In this document: positions 7,537 through 12,708 of the stretch, one piece after another
How the letters are laid out: each line of letters begins with the position of its first letter
Position numbering within the stretch: position 1 is the stretch's first letter
Origin: a virus
DNA length: 26,317 bases
Virus record (IMG/VR): IMGVR_UViG_3300011114_000937
Span: 1-26,317 of that record
Direction: 5' to 3' (one strand)
Position numbers and translations under genes: made by a program
Notes under the pieces: model-generated
The model's input: the letters and a program-made list of their open reading frames with translations, nothing else
What the model was told of the DNA's origin: nothing
The model's database searches: none

Positions 7537-7580
7537 TTCCAGCACACGGGCGGGCGGTCGATTGTGCAGTGCATCAAAAA

Positions 7581-7594
7581 CAATTTGCAAATTG
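7581..7594. promoter_or_regulatory. perfect 14-bp palindrome just upstream of promoter A
   Basis: CAATTTGCAAATTG reads identically on both strands and ends one base before the TGGAAC of promoter A (7596). A second perfect palindrome covers the -10 region of the same promoter, so the pair looks like a two-site operator. The binding protein is unknown. Confidence 0.5.
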
Positions 7595-7595
7595 A

Positions 7596-7625
7596 TGGAA
7601 CTAACCTGACAACGCGTTGTCATAT
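7596..7625 (+). promoter_or_regulatory. ECF-sigma-like promoter A, with palindrome over the -10
   Basis: TGGAAC (7596-7601), 16 nt, TGTC (7618-7621) within TGTCATAT. This is the layout of sigma-E/AlgU-type promoters (GGAACTT, 16-17 nt, TCxxA). A perfect 16-bp palindrome TGACAACGCGTTGTCA covers 7607-7622 and would compete with sigma binding. The start of transcription is expected near 7631, 38 nt before the first early gene. Confidence 0.6.
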
Positions 7626-7668
7626 GTATGTAGGCCAATACAATGCAACAACAACACGGGAGGTTAGT

Positions 7669-7836
7669 ATGCGGAACACCAAATCGATTGAGCAACAAAT
7701 TCTGGAACGTGGTTATGCGAGGCGCGCCCTGACGCCAGCCGAGTACGAGGCATTAGAAAAATCGTATGATGTTAGGGTTTTTTCTGCCGTGTATCAAAAC
7801 GGGCGCAAGATTTGCACAATACGTAAATCAAAATAG
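7669..7836 (+). CDS. 55-aa early protein of unknown function
   Basis: First rightward gene. The start at 7669 is chosen for its strong Shine-Dalgarno site (GGGAGG 6 nt upstream). The longer upstream frame would run through promoter A. The protein is basic (MRNTKSIEQQILERGYARRA..., ending KICTIRKSK) with a helical LTPAEYEALEKSY segment. It could be a small DNA- or RNA-binding protein or a host-takeover factor, but no family is recognised. The leader GGAGGTTAGTATG is repeated exactly at the next gene. Promoter B starts right after its stop codon, so this gene and the next can be transcribed separately. Confidence 0.65.
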   Translation: MRNTKSIEQQILERGYARRALTPAEYEALEKSYDVRVFSAVYQNGRKICTIRKSK

Positions 7837-7837
7837 A

Positions 7838-7873
7838 TGGAACTTTCTAACGGTATGGATGTCATATCGTTAG
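7838..7873 (+). promoter_or_regulatory. ECF-sigma-like promoter B with overlapping inverted repeat
   Basis: TGGAAC (7838-7843) followed by TT, 16 nt in total to TGTC (7860-7863) within TGTCATAT. An 11-bp inverted repeat CTAACGGTATG / CATATCGTTAG (7847-7857 and 7863-7873, 5-nt spacer, one G-T mismatch) covers the -10 and start region and looks like an operator. The palindrome differs from the one at promoter A. Transcription from here would drive the 119-aa gene at 7911. Confidence 0.65.
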
Positions 7874-7910
7874 GAGGCAATCATCCCGATTGTCATCATA
7901 GGAGGTTAGT

Positions 7911-8270
7911 ATGAAACGTAAAATCGAAGCAGGTAAGATTGTATTCACGTTCGAAGGCTATGAGTCTATCGTGTTCGACAGCAACAAGGCAAGCTTGCCT
8001 AACATTAGCTACGCGACAATGCACGGGTTTAATCAGCGTATCGGTGACGCAGCAGCATCGAGCAAAACCGAGGGCGAGAGGCGTGACGCAGTGCAACAAA
8101 TGATCGCGCATTATGAGAGTGGCAGTGATGACTGGAACATCAAGGGTGACGGTAAACGTGCAGCACCCCAGAATGCCACCATTCTCGCCATTGCCAAAAA
8201 GCGCGGGTGCAGCTACGCCGAGGCCGAGGCATGGATAGCGGAACGGATGCTGGCCGAGCTCGCCGAGTAG
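7911..8270 (+). CDS. 119-aa early phage protein of unknown function
   Basis: A soluble protein with an N-terminal beta segment (KRKIEAGKIVFTFEGYESIVFD), a helix with YATMHGFNQRIGDAAA, a GEGER-like charged stretch and a C-terminal helix. The order 'beta hairpin, MHGFxQRIxDAAA, GS..W' is familiar from conserved hypothetical phage proteins, but no function is known to me. The start has GGAGG 5 nt upstream. It is alone between promoter B and a terminator at 8281, so it forms its own transcription unit. Single-gene control with an operator suggests tight regulation or high expression. Confidence 0.75.
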   Translation: MKRKIEAGKIVFTFEGYESIVFDSNKASLPNISYATMHGFNQRIGDAAASSKTEGERRDAVQQMIAHYESGSDDWNIKGDGKRAAPQNATILAIAKKRGCSYAEAEAWIAERMLAELAE

Positions 8271-8280
8271 AGCATACATC

Positions 8281-8314
8281 AGGCACCGTGACAGGGTGCC
8301 TTGTTGTGTGTTTT
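8281..8314 (+). terminator. rho-independent terminator
   Basis: AGGCACC (8281-8287) pairs with GGTGCCT (8295-8301) around a 7-nt loop and is followed by a T-rich tail ending in TTTT (8311-8314). It starts 11 nt after the stop of the 119-aa gene and closes the first early unit. Confidence 0.75.
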
Positions 8315-8360
8315 AATCAAGGAGACTCAAATAGGTTGTTGAGAGAGCTTGAATAATGCG

Positions 8361-8613
8361 ACTACGTCTACAACGTATACGACACCACGACCCCCCCTTC
8401 CCTTTTTATTCCCAGTCCTGTGATATTCATTTCTCATATACGCGCCCGTTATCATCTAAGCTCTAGTTGTTTATAAGTTTTTTTTTTCTATTAGACTAGA
8501 GAGATAGAAGAACCTTAGAACATAATACACGCGAGAATGAGAATGGAAAGTAGGATGACTGGGAATTATTTTGATAGGGGGGGTGATGGTGATGTGTACG
8601 TTGTAGACGTAGT
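8361..8613. repeat. long imperfect inverted repeat (about 250 bp), noncoding
   Basis: Outer ends match over 20 bp with one difference (8361-8380 against 8594-8613). Inward, CCCCCCC (8391-8397) faces GGGGGGG (8577-8583). ATTCCCAGTC (8408-8417) faces GACTGGGAAT (8557-8566), and further matches continue to about 8460/8510 around a centre with a 10-T run (8478-8487). Arms are about 100 nt and broken by small mismatches. No frame in it has a ribosome site. Flanks give no clear target duplication. It sits between a terminator and promoter C. Possible roles are a replication origin, a structured RNA or a miniature element. Confidence 0.75.
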
Positions 8614-8631
8614 GCTATTTTTTTCAGTGAG

Positions 8632-8661
8632 TGGAACTTTAGCGCCAGCCTGGTGTCTAAT
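8632..8661 (+). promoter_or_regulatory. ECF-sigma-like promoter C
   Basis: TGGAAC (8632-8637) with TTT following, 16 nt to TGTC (8654-8657), extending to the -10-like TCTAAT (8656-8661). It lies 44 nt upstream of the HTH gene at 8705 and just to the right of the long inverted repeat. It matches sigma-E-type promoters closely (GGAACTT-N16-TCTAA). Confidence 0.65.
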
Positions 8662-8704
8662 TGGTATGAGGCGGGAATCAGTATTAGATTACTAGGAGAG
8701 TGCG

Positions 8705-9013
8705 ATGCTAGATGAAGTGGCGGTAAGAAGGCTACGTGACCTGAAGGCGCGTGGGATGCTGAAGGTGCGGCAAGAAGCAATGTTCTATGGAGTAGGGAGT
8801 GAGTCAATCAGACGCGCAGTGCGAGGAGATACGTGGACGGGGCTGAGTATGAGCCCGCAGGAAGCGGATCTTGAAGGAGCAGTGGAAGCGAGTCTGGCAA
8901 AGCTTCAGCGGATGTTGGCGGAAGAGAGGGAGAGAGTAGCTATGCCTGACAAGGCGGTAGCAGAACTAGCGGGGCTAGCGGGGCTAAAAGGAGAGCATGA
9001 TGCAGGGTACTGA
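8705..9013 (+). CDS. small HTH DNA-binding protein, 102 aa
   Basis: The N-terminal part reads as a helix-turn-helix: VRRLRDLKARGMLKVRQEA then FYGVGSESIRRAVRGDTW. This is the pattern of short HTH units that scan for target sites (such as those next to homing nucleases or in small phage regulators). The second half is a charged helix (QRMLAEERERVAMPDKAVAEL) that could dimerise. It is first in an operon behind promoter C and next to the long inverted repeat, so regulation of that region is a possibility. RBS AGGAG lies 9 nt upstream. The regulatory role is inferred from the HTH only. Confidence 0.65.
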   Translation: MLDEVAVRRLRDLKARGMLKVRQEAMFYGVGSESIRRAVRGDTWTGLSMSPQEADLEGAVEASLAKLQRMLAEERERVAMPDKAVAELAGLAGLKGEHDAGY

Positions 9014-9299
9014 TCCGGTGTTTGATGGAGTGATAGAGAAATATGGCCAGGATATGTTTGCGCTGGTTATGGCGGCAGGTGTGGCAGGGCAAGCCGCCGA
9101 GGCAGCAGCCGCGCTCGGGCAGCATAATCCCAAAATGCTTCATGCGGTAGGGATGCTGGCGGGCTGCTTTAATCAGGTGAGCAATGCGCTGGTGATAGCG
9201 AAAGGATGGGACGAGGCACTGGTAGCTCAGTGTGACCGTGATATTCAACTAGCCTTCAGCGGGAAGATCGTCGAAGGCAAAATTATACTGGATAGCTGA
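8997..9299 (+). CDS. 100-aa protein of unknown function
   Basis: It starts inside the end of the HTH gene (17-nt overlap) with GGAG upstream of an ATGATG pair. The protein is helical and Ala/Gly-rich (VMAAGVAGQAAEAAAALGQ..., MLAGCFNQVSNALVIAKGW), with amphipathic rather than membrane-spanning character. The stop overlaps the next start by one base (TGATG). No motif points to a function. It is conserved-looking only in the sense that its frame is tightly packed and has a good ribosome site. Confidence 0.7.
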   Translation: MMQGTDPVFDGVIEKYGQDMFALVMAAGVAGQAAEAAAALGQHNPKMLHAVGMLAGCFNQVSNALVIAKGWDEALVAQCDRDIQLAFSGKIVEGKIILDS

Positions 9300-9763
9300 T
9301 GAACATTTTTTATCTGGATGAGAGTCCGAAGCGCGCAGCGCAAGCGCATTGTGATAAACACGTAGGGAAGATGCTGATCGAAACCTGCCAGCTGTTGGCG
9401 GCTGCGCAGCACCTGTGTGGCGGGAGTGCAACCTACAAGCTTACGCATCAGAATCATCCCTGTGCAAAATGGGTGCGAGCGAGCAGAGAGCATTATAGCT
9501 GGCTGGTCGAGCTGGGGCTGGCGCTTGGGGATGAGTTTGAGGTGCGCTATGGGAAGCGGCATAAGAGTGGAGAGGTGCTGAAGCGTGAGTTGCTGCAGCC
9601 GCCAGAGGGATTAGGTGAGGGATTTCAACCGCCTCCGCTTGCAATGCCAGATGAGTTTCGGCGAGCTGATCATGTGCTGGCTTATCGCGATTACTATCAC
9701 AGCAAGCAAGCAAGCTTTGTGATGGCGTGGAAAACGTCTAAACCAGCATGGTGGCAGGCATGA
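9299..9763 (+). CDS. conserved phage protein, pyrimidine-dimer-glycosylase-like annotation
   Basis: A 154-aa protein with the strongly conserved pattern NIFYLDESPKRAA, HCDKHVGKMLIETCQLL, THQNHPCAKW, a Tyr-Trp-Leu helix and RYGKRHKSGEV. This is a widespread protein in phages of several families. It is sometimes annotated as a pyrimidine dimer DNA glycosylase, but it does not resemble T4 DenV and the activity is unproven. Invariant-looking His, Asp, Lys and Cys residues in the first 55 residues suggest an enzyme or metal site. Start overlaps the previous stop by one base. A nucleic-acid role is the best guess. Confidence 0.8.
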   Translation: MNIFYLDESPKRAAQAHCDKHVGKMLIETCQLLAAAQHLCGGSATYKLTHQNHPCAKWVRASREHYSWLVELGLALGDEFEVRYGKRHKSGEVLKRELLQPPEGLGEGFQPPPLAMPDEFRRADHVLAYRDYYHSKQASFVMAWKTSKPAWWQA

Positions 9764-9975
9764 GTGAGCCTAGGCATTTTGGAGCAATGGCTGTAGCGAT
9801 TGCGCTGGAGTTGTGGGTGAAGCGAAAAATGCGCGTGAAGGCCGCTTGGACGCCAGGGGTTATGATGCGGGCGGCAGAGAGCTATACGGGCGAGAAGTTC
9901 CGCGCAAGAGATTACGAGGGAGCTGCACGAAAATTGCGGGAACTGGTGGAACTTTCGCGTAAGACTGTTGTCTAA
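9760..9975 (+). CDS. 71-aa basic protein of unknown function
   Basis: Start at 9760 is preferred to the ATG at 9748 because it overlaps the previous stop by 4 nt (ATGA). The protein is basic and helical (ALELWVKRKMRVKAAWTPG, then GEKFRARDYEGAARKLRELVELS). No known domain is seen. Its last codons contain promoter D: the -35 lies in the VELSRK codons and the -10 covers the stop codon. It is the last gene of the promoter C unit. Confidence 0.7.
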   Translation: MSEPRHFGAMAVAIALELWVKRKMRVKAAWTPGVMMRAAESYTGEKFRARDYEGAARKLRELVELSRKTVV

Positions 9976-9976
9976 T
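9947..9976 (+). promoter_or_regulatory. ECF-sigma-like promoter D, inside a gene end
   Basis: TGGAAC (9947-9952) with TTT, 16 nt to TGTC (9969-9972), then TCTAAT (9971-9976). The -10 overlaps the TAA stop of the upstream gene. The start of transcription would lie near 9982, 38 nt before the ATG at 10020. This is the closest of all copies to the sigma-E consensus. Confidence 0.65.
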
Positions 9977-10019
9977 GGTATATCGGGCTAATAATGGCAC
10001 GATTTAATGGAGAGCTCAG

Positions 10020-10217
10020 ATGAATACTTATTTTGTAATTGTTCAGTTGGCTTGCGGCAAAAATGCAAATCTGGCTAATCACACAGGCAAAGTCTGTATA
10101 ATTGCTGCAGACGAAGCTTCAGCTGGCGCGCAAGCGATGGTTAAAACAGGCGGCATAGGTGTACGAAGCATCACACAACTTACACCAAACGTAGCTTTTG
10201 TTGTAAGTTCAATTTAA
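10020..10217 (+). CDS. 65-aa protein of unknown function
   Basis: A small protein beginning MNTYFVIVQLACGKNANLANH with a hydrophobic start, a DEASAGAQAMVKTGG middle and a FVVSSI end. It resembles small alpha/beta ferredoxin-like folds but no motif is definite. The leader ATTTAATGGAGAGCTCAG before its ATG is repeated nearly exactly before the next gene, so both probably share translational control. Promoter D precedes it. Confidence 0.7.
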   Translation: MNTYFVIVQLACGKNANLANHTGKVCIIAADEASAGAQAMVKTGGIGVRSITQLTPNVAFVVSSI

Positions 10218-10228
10218 GGAGAGCTCAG

Positions 10229-10408
10229 ATGAATCGAAATAAGATCGTAGAAGTGCTGATGAGGCGCGATGGACTGTCGGAGGAGGAAGCGCTGGAGATT
10301 CTGGCTGATGGCAGGAGGAGTGTGGAGCAAGGGGAAGATCCCGAGGAAGTGCTGTATCAGGAGTTCGGGCTTGAGCCGGACTATATCTTTGATCTGATCG
10401 AAGTATGA
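10229..10408 (+). CDS. conserved 59-aa phage protein
   Basis: Below the usual size for gene callers. It starts at 10229 with the same GGAGAGCTCAG leader as the gene before it. The sequence (RDGLSEEEALEILADGRRSV, then DPEEVLYQEFGLEPDYIFDLI) matches a small helical protein found in many phages, with the DPEEVLxxEFGLEPDYIFDLL tail as hallmark. Function is unknown. It looks like a two-helix unit that could bind another protein. Its stop overlaps the start of the 29-aa membrane protein by 4 nt. Confidence 0.75.
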   Translation: MNRNKIVEVLMRRDGLSEEEALEILADGRRSVEQGEDPEEVLYQEFGLEPDYIFDLIEV

Positions 10409-10494
10409 CACATCCCTTGTGGTTCTGGGCAGTTGGATTCTTTACAGGAGTAGTACTTACGTGGTTCTTTACTTCGGAGGTTAAAGATGAATAA
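10405..10494 (+). CDS. 29-aa single-span membrane protein
   Basis: ATG overlaps the previous stop (ATGA). The product begins MTHPLWFWAVGFFTGVVLTW and ends SEVKDE: one hydrophobic segment of about 18 residues with two Trp near its ends and an acidic tail. Its last codons contain the GGAGG site of the next gene and its stop lies in that gene's second and third codons. Perfect packing makes it credible. Tiny early phage membrane proteins often act on host membrane processes or superinfection, but no function is shown here. Confidence 0.55.
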   Translation: MTHPLWFWAVGFFTGVVLTWFFTSEVKDE

Positions 10495-10687
10495 CATAGA
10501 GTATTATATGGCTTTGTGGCAAGTGCCAGGTGTGCCGAATTCAGGCATGGATGATAAGGTGGTTCCGTACTGCCAGCAACCTGTTGCAGTCGTCCTGCAT
10601 GAGTATAAAATTGGCGCGCTGGTGCAAGAGGGGAAGGTCTGGCGGCAGCGTGGCGTAACGAAGGGTGAAGGGCAATTTAGCTGTTAG
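10487..10687 (+). CDS. 66-aa protein of unknown function
   Basis: Start at 10487 has GGAGG 8 nt upstream and lies in an 8-nt overlap with the 29-aa membrane gene. The protein (MNNIEYYMALWQVPGVPNSG..., PYCQQPVAVVLHEYKIG) is mixed and possibly beta-rich in the second half with a single pair of separated cysteines (Cys29, Cys66). No family is recognised. It is part of the promoter D unit. Confidence 0.65.
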   Translation: MNNIEYYMALWQVPGVPNSGMDDKVVPYCQQPVAVVLHEYKIGALVQEGKVWRQRGVTKGEGQFSC

Positions 10688-10752
10688 ATGTGTGGAGATC
10701 GGGACTTGGCAACAGGTTCCCTTCTGGACACTTCTGTCCTATGGAGGCTGCT

Positions 10753-10974
10753 ATGAAATACTGCTGCGATTGTCTGTATTATAAGCGAGATGTGAGAGGA
10801 AGTCTGTTTGATGAGTGTACGAGTGCGGAAGCGCAGTCGGGGCATCCTAGCAACTGGATTAGGAAACGCGAAGGCAAGATGACCTATACGCGCTGCGTTA
10901 CGATGAGGCTGGTTGGGCAAGCCTGCGATCTTGGAGCGAAGCTGTTTGTGGTGGCAGAGGCGGCAGACAAATGA
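10753..10974 (+). CDS. Cys-rich 73-aa protein, possible zinc binder
   Basis: The start at 10753 is chosen because GGAGG lies 7 nt upstream. The longer frame has no ribosome site. The product begins MKYCCDCLYYKRD and has further cysteines at ECTSAEA, TRCVTM and QACDLG, six in all. CxxC-like spacing at the N-terminus (CCDC) suggests a metal-binding knuckle. No catalytic motif is visible. Its stop overlaps the next start by 4 nt. It could be a small nucleic-acid or protein-binding factor. Confidence 0.65.
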   Translation: MKYCCDCLYYKRDVRGSLFDECTSAEAQSGHPSNWIRKREGKMTYTRCVTMRLVGQACDLGAKLFVVAEAADK

Positions 10975-11171
10975 ACCGCTTTCAGGATTGGTACTCAACG
11001 CTTGTCTGGGAACGAGCCCAGGCTCGGCGGGAGCAAGCAAAAAAGCGCCGATGGGAAGCGGAGGAGAGAGAGCGAGAGGCAATTGAGGCTATGGAAGTCG
11101 CCGGTCGCCGACTCAAGCGGGTGAGGCTGGAGCGCTGGCGGCTGAAGCGCTTGCGCGATTTAGGTATGTAA
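10971..11171 (+). CDS. 66-aa strongly basic coiled-coil protein
   Basis: About one residue in three is Arg or Lys and another quarter is Glu (for example QARREQAKKRRWEAEEREREA, RLKRVRLERWRLKRLRDLG). It should be a single long helix, probably a coiled coil or a nucleic-acid-binding helix. The start overlaps the previous stop by 4 nt (ATGA). It ends 15 nt before promoter E and so is the last gene of this unit. No family is recognised. Translation is plausible, but low-complexity basic composition means a family search would mislead. Confidence 0.6.
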   Translation: MNRFQDWYSTLVWERAQARREQAKKRRWEAEEREREAIEAMEVAGRRLKRVRLERWRLKRLRDLGM

Positions 11172-11186
11172 TTATTTGCGAAAGGG

Positions 11187-11217
11187 TGGAACTTCGGACG
11201 TAGTTCTATTGTCATAT
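11187..11217 (+). promoter_or_regulatory. ECF-sigma-like promoter E
   Basis: TGGAAC (11187-11192), 17 nt, TGTC (11210-11213) in TGTCATAT. The spacing is one longer than in the other five copies because one T is missing after the -35, still within the range of sigma-E promoters. The start of transcription is expected near 11223. The 5' leader carries a hairpin. Confidence 0.6.
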
Positions 11218-11232
11218 ACGTATGCGGCACAC

Positions 11233-11256
11233 GGGGCGAGCCGCTTAAATCGCCCC
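11233..11256 (+). promoter_or_regulatory. 5' leader hairpin
   Basis: GGGGCGA (11233-11239) pairs perfectly with TCGCCCC (11250-11256) around a 10-nt loop. It ends 5 nt before the AAGGAG ribosome site of the gene at 11274 and lies about 10 nt after the predicted transcript start. There is no T-run, so it is not a terminator. It may stabilise the mRNA or control translation. Confidence 0.5.
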
Positions 11257-11273
11257 AACCAAGGAGAGCTAGA

Positions 11274-11906
11274 ATGAGTGAAGATGTCGTTAGCAAGACA
11301 GTAGTTACCGCAGTTGAGATGACCGATGGCCGGACTGTGAACTTCGGCGGCAAGCGTAAGGTCAACAAGGAAACCGTGATCGATGGTAGTAAGATTACAG
11401 TTGATGGCGATGTGGTGCAGCTGGAGTCCGGTGCAGTCAGCATCCGCATGGACTTCAGGAACGGTGAGACTCGTCTGATTCCGATTCCCCTGGCATTGCT
11501 GGCGCGGTTCGCTGGTCATGGCATGGAGCAGAAGTATGGGGATGAGCTGGCGAGTCCGGCAGACAAGCCGCTTAGTGAAGATGACATGGTAGTGGCGATC
11601 GATGATCTGGACTCCCGTATTCAGAAGGGTGACTGGGGCAAGGGTCGTGCTGAAGGTGGTGGTGGCGTTTCGGGTGCCAGCGTTGTTGTGCTGGCCATTA
11701 TGGAAGCGACTGGTAAAGATGCGGCAACGGTCAAAGCGTTCTTGCAGAAGAAGCTGGACGCCGACAAGGATCTTACCCGCAGGGCTCTGTACGATTCCTT
11801 CCGTGTCGCAGGCACCAAGACTGGTATCATCATCAAGCGTCTGGAAGATGCTAAGTTGGCTAAAACGGCGAAGGTTGATGCCGATGCTGAGTTGGCTAAT
11901 ATCTAG
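11274..11906 (+). CDS. 210-aa phage protein, unknown function, probably highly expressed
   Basis: Three parts: an N-terminal beta-rich region (about 1-80) with TVNFGGKRKVNKETVIDG and VSIRMDFRNGETRLIPIP. Then a Gly-rich linker (KGRAEGGGGVSGASV, about 122-137). Last is a helical C-terminal part with ATVKAFLQKKLDADKDL and IIIKRLEDAKLAK. It is a single-gene unit between promoter E and a hairpin terminator with a protected leader, which suggests high expression. Conserved-looking blocks (WGKxRAEGGGGxSGAS) are familiar from phage hypothetical proteins. It could be a nucleoid-type or ssDNA-associated protein, but that is a guess. Confidence 0.75.
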   Translation: MSEDVVSKTVVTAVEMTDGRTVNFGGKRKVNKETVIDGSKITVDGDVVQLESGAVSIRMDFRNGETRLIPIPLALLARFAGHGMEQKYGDELASPADKPLSEDDMVVAIDDLDSRIQKGDWGKGRAEGGGGVSGASVVVLAIMEATGKDAATVKAFLQKKLDADKDLTRRALYDSFRVAGTKTGIIIKRLEDAKLAKTAKVDADAELANI

Positions 11907-11927
11907 ACATTCTACGCAACATACTCC

Positions 11928-11945
11928 AGGGAGCTTCGGCTCCTT
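11928..11945 (+). terminator. UUCG-tetraloop hairpin, likely terminator
   Basis: AGGGAGC (11928-11934) pairs with GCTCCTT (11939-11945, one G-T) around TTCG, a very stable tetraloop. The following TTGTGG is T-poor, so termination may be weak. A second, weaker pair GGAGGC and GCCTCC frames 11956-11997. Together they separate the 210-aa gene from the next. Confidence 0.5.
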
Positions 11946-12096
11946 GTGGTACTAGGAGGCAGGCTTCTGCTTCCGAGTCCAGGGGAAATGAGCCTCCGAC
12001 CTGGGCGGCGACAGGAGGCGGTGGCGGGAAGCGCGCAATGCGATGATTCCTGCTAGCCGCCGGCGCGCTTACACGGAGGCACTATGGAGTGCTCAA

Positions 12097-12405
12097 ATGG
12101 GAACAGTAAACAAAGAGATCGCTGACGCGGTGATTCGAGGGGAGTACCCTGAAGATGAAATCCTCCGCATCGTTCGCTATACTAATGCTTGGGGCGGAGA
12201 GAGCTATGGGCTGGTGAGCAAGGGGCAGCCGGTGAATACTTATGCCGCATCCAGCTTTGTAATAAACCCTACCGTCTACTGGGTAAGGTCGCCCAAGACC
12301 TCGATGTATGATGAGGGGTACTGGGAAGAGAAAGCCGCCGACGAGAATTGGAAAGCGGAAGCCGCGGATGACTTGCGGCGCGACTTTCCTGACAAAGATA
12401 TTTAA
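12097..12405 (+). CDS. 102-aa conserved phage protein
   Basis: The start at 12097 is chosen over the ATG at 12043 because GGAGTGCTCAAATG is the same leader as at 12488. The protein shows MGTVNKEIADAVIRGEYPEDE, RYTNAWGGESYGL and SFVINPTVYWVR, a pattern shared with small hypothetical proteins of many phages. An alpha/beta fold seems likely. No function is known to me. A 190-nt stretch before it holds the hairpins after the 210-aa gene but no good promoter, so it is probably read through from promoter E. Confidence 0.75.
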   Translation: MGTVNKEIADAVIRGEYPEDEILRIVRYTNAWGGESYGLVSKGQPVNTYAASSFVINPTVYWVRSPKTSMYDEGYWEEKAADENWKAEAADDLRRDFPDKDI

Positions 12406-12411
12406 AGCGCG

Positions 12412-12441
12412 TGGAACTTTACGGGGAAGCTGTTGTCTAAT
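12412..12441 (+). promoter_or_regulatory. ECF-sigma-like promoter F
   Basis: TGGAAC (12412-12417) with TTT, 16 nt to TGTC (12434-12437), then TCTAAT (12436-12441). It lies 6 nt after the stop of the 102-aa gene. The start of transcription is expected near 12448, directly at the CGCGCG element (12449). It should serve the long coupled operon from 12499 to 15239. Confidence 0.65.
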
Positions 12442-12448
12442 TATTACA

Positions 12449-12478
12449 CGCGCGGATTATTCAATCATAAAGGGCGCG
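12449..12478 (+). promoter_or_regulatory. CGCGCG-TTAT-N6-ATAA-CGCG element, copy 2
   Basis: CGCGCG, GA, TTAT, TCAATC, ATAA, AGGG, CGCG. The outer ACGCGC and GCGCGT are a perfect 6-bp inverted pair. It occupies about +2 to +31 of promoter F and so can be a repressor site or an RNA hairpin at the 5' end of the operon transcript. The ATG follows 20 nt later. Confidence 0.55.
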
Positions 12479-12498
12479 TATTAAACAGGAGTGCTCAA

Positions 12499-12708
12499 AT
12501 GTCAGAGAAGACTGCACGAAAAAGTATCAGGGAAGCAGCGTTTGTTGCTGAGAAGTATGAGGATTTACTGGGGGCGGTCTACCTGCTCCCCTCTGACGCC
12601 TGGCGTCTGTTGTCCTACGAGCTGTCGGGGCGAGATGAAGCGTTCAGTGCGATGGAGCATAGCACTGGCATCCTCTTTCTTTACTTCATGGGGCAGGATA
12701 ACTCATGA
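12499..12708 (+). CDS. 69-aa protein of unknown function
   Basis: Start at 12499, with GGAG 7 nt upstream (leader GGAGTGCTCAAATG, identical to that at 12086). The earlier start in this frame would place promoter and hairpin elements inside the gene. Helical protein (TARKSIREAAFVAEKYEDLLGAV) with a mildly hydrophobic C-terminal part (HSTGILFLYFMGQDN) too short for certain membrane insertion. First gene of the promoter F operon. Its stop overlaps the next start by 4 nt. Confidence 0.65.
   Translation: MSEKTARKSIREAAFVAEKYEDLLGAVYLLPSDAWRLLSYELSGRDEAFSAMEHSTGILFLYFMGQDNS

Noticed and set aside
8361-8613. Retron or diversity-generating element
   Set aside because: The long hairpin might suggest a retron RNA, but no reverse transcriptase is encoded in the window and no variable-repeat pair is visible.
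8361-8613. Active miniature transposon
   Set aside because: The inverted ends are good, but flanking bases show no target-site duplication and the arms match along their whole length, not just at the ends.
8496-8807. 103-aa minus-strand frame with a His-rich stretch
   Set aside because: It runs through the inverted repeat, promoter C and the start of a well-supported plus-strand gene, with no ribosome site. Composition comes from low-complexity DNA.
10684-11082. 132-aa minus-strand frame
   Set aside because: Overlaps two plus-strand genes with good ribosome sites and a 4-nt overlap. Shadow frame.
12043-12096. Upstream start for the 102-aa protein
   Set aside because: No ribosome site before 12043, while GGAGTGCTCAAATG at 12086 repeats the leader of another gene and the conserved-looking part starts after it.
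7596-12441. Reading the repeated TGGAAC elements as sigma54 (-24/-12) promoters
   Set aside because: Sigma54 needs TGGCAC and TTGCA with 5 nt between blocks. Here the second block is TGTC after 16-17 nt, and GGAACTT-N16-TCTAA fits ECF-type sites much better.
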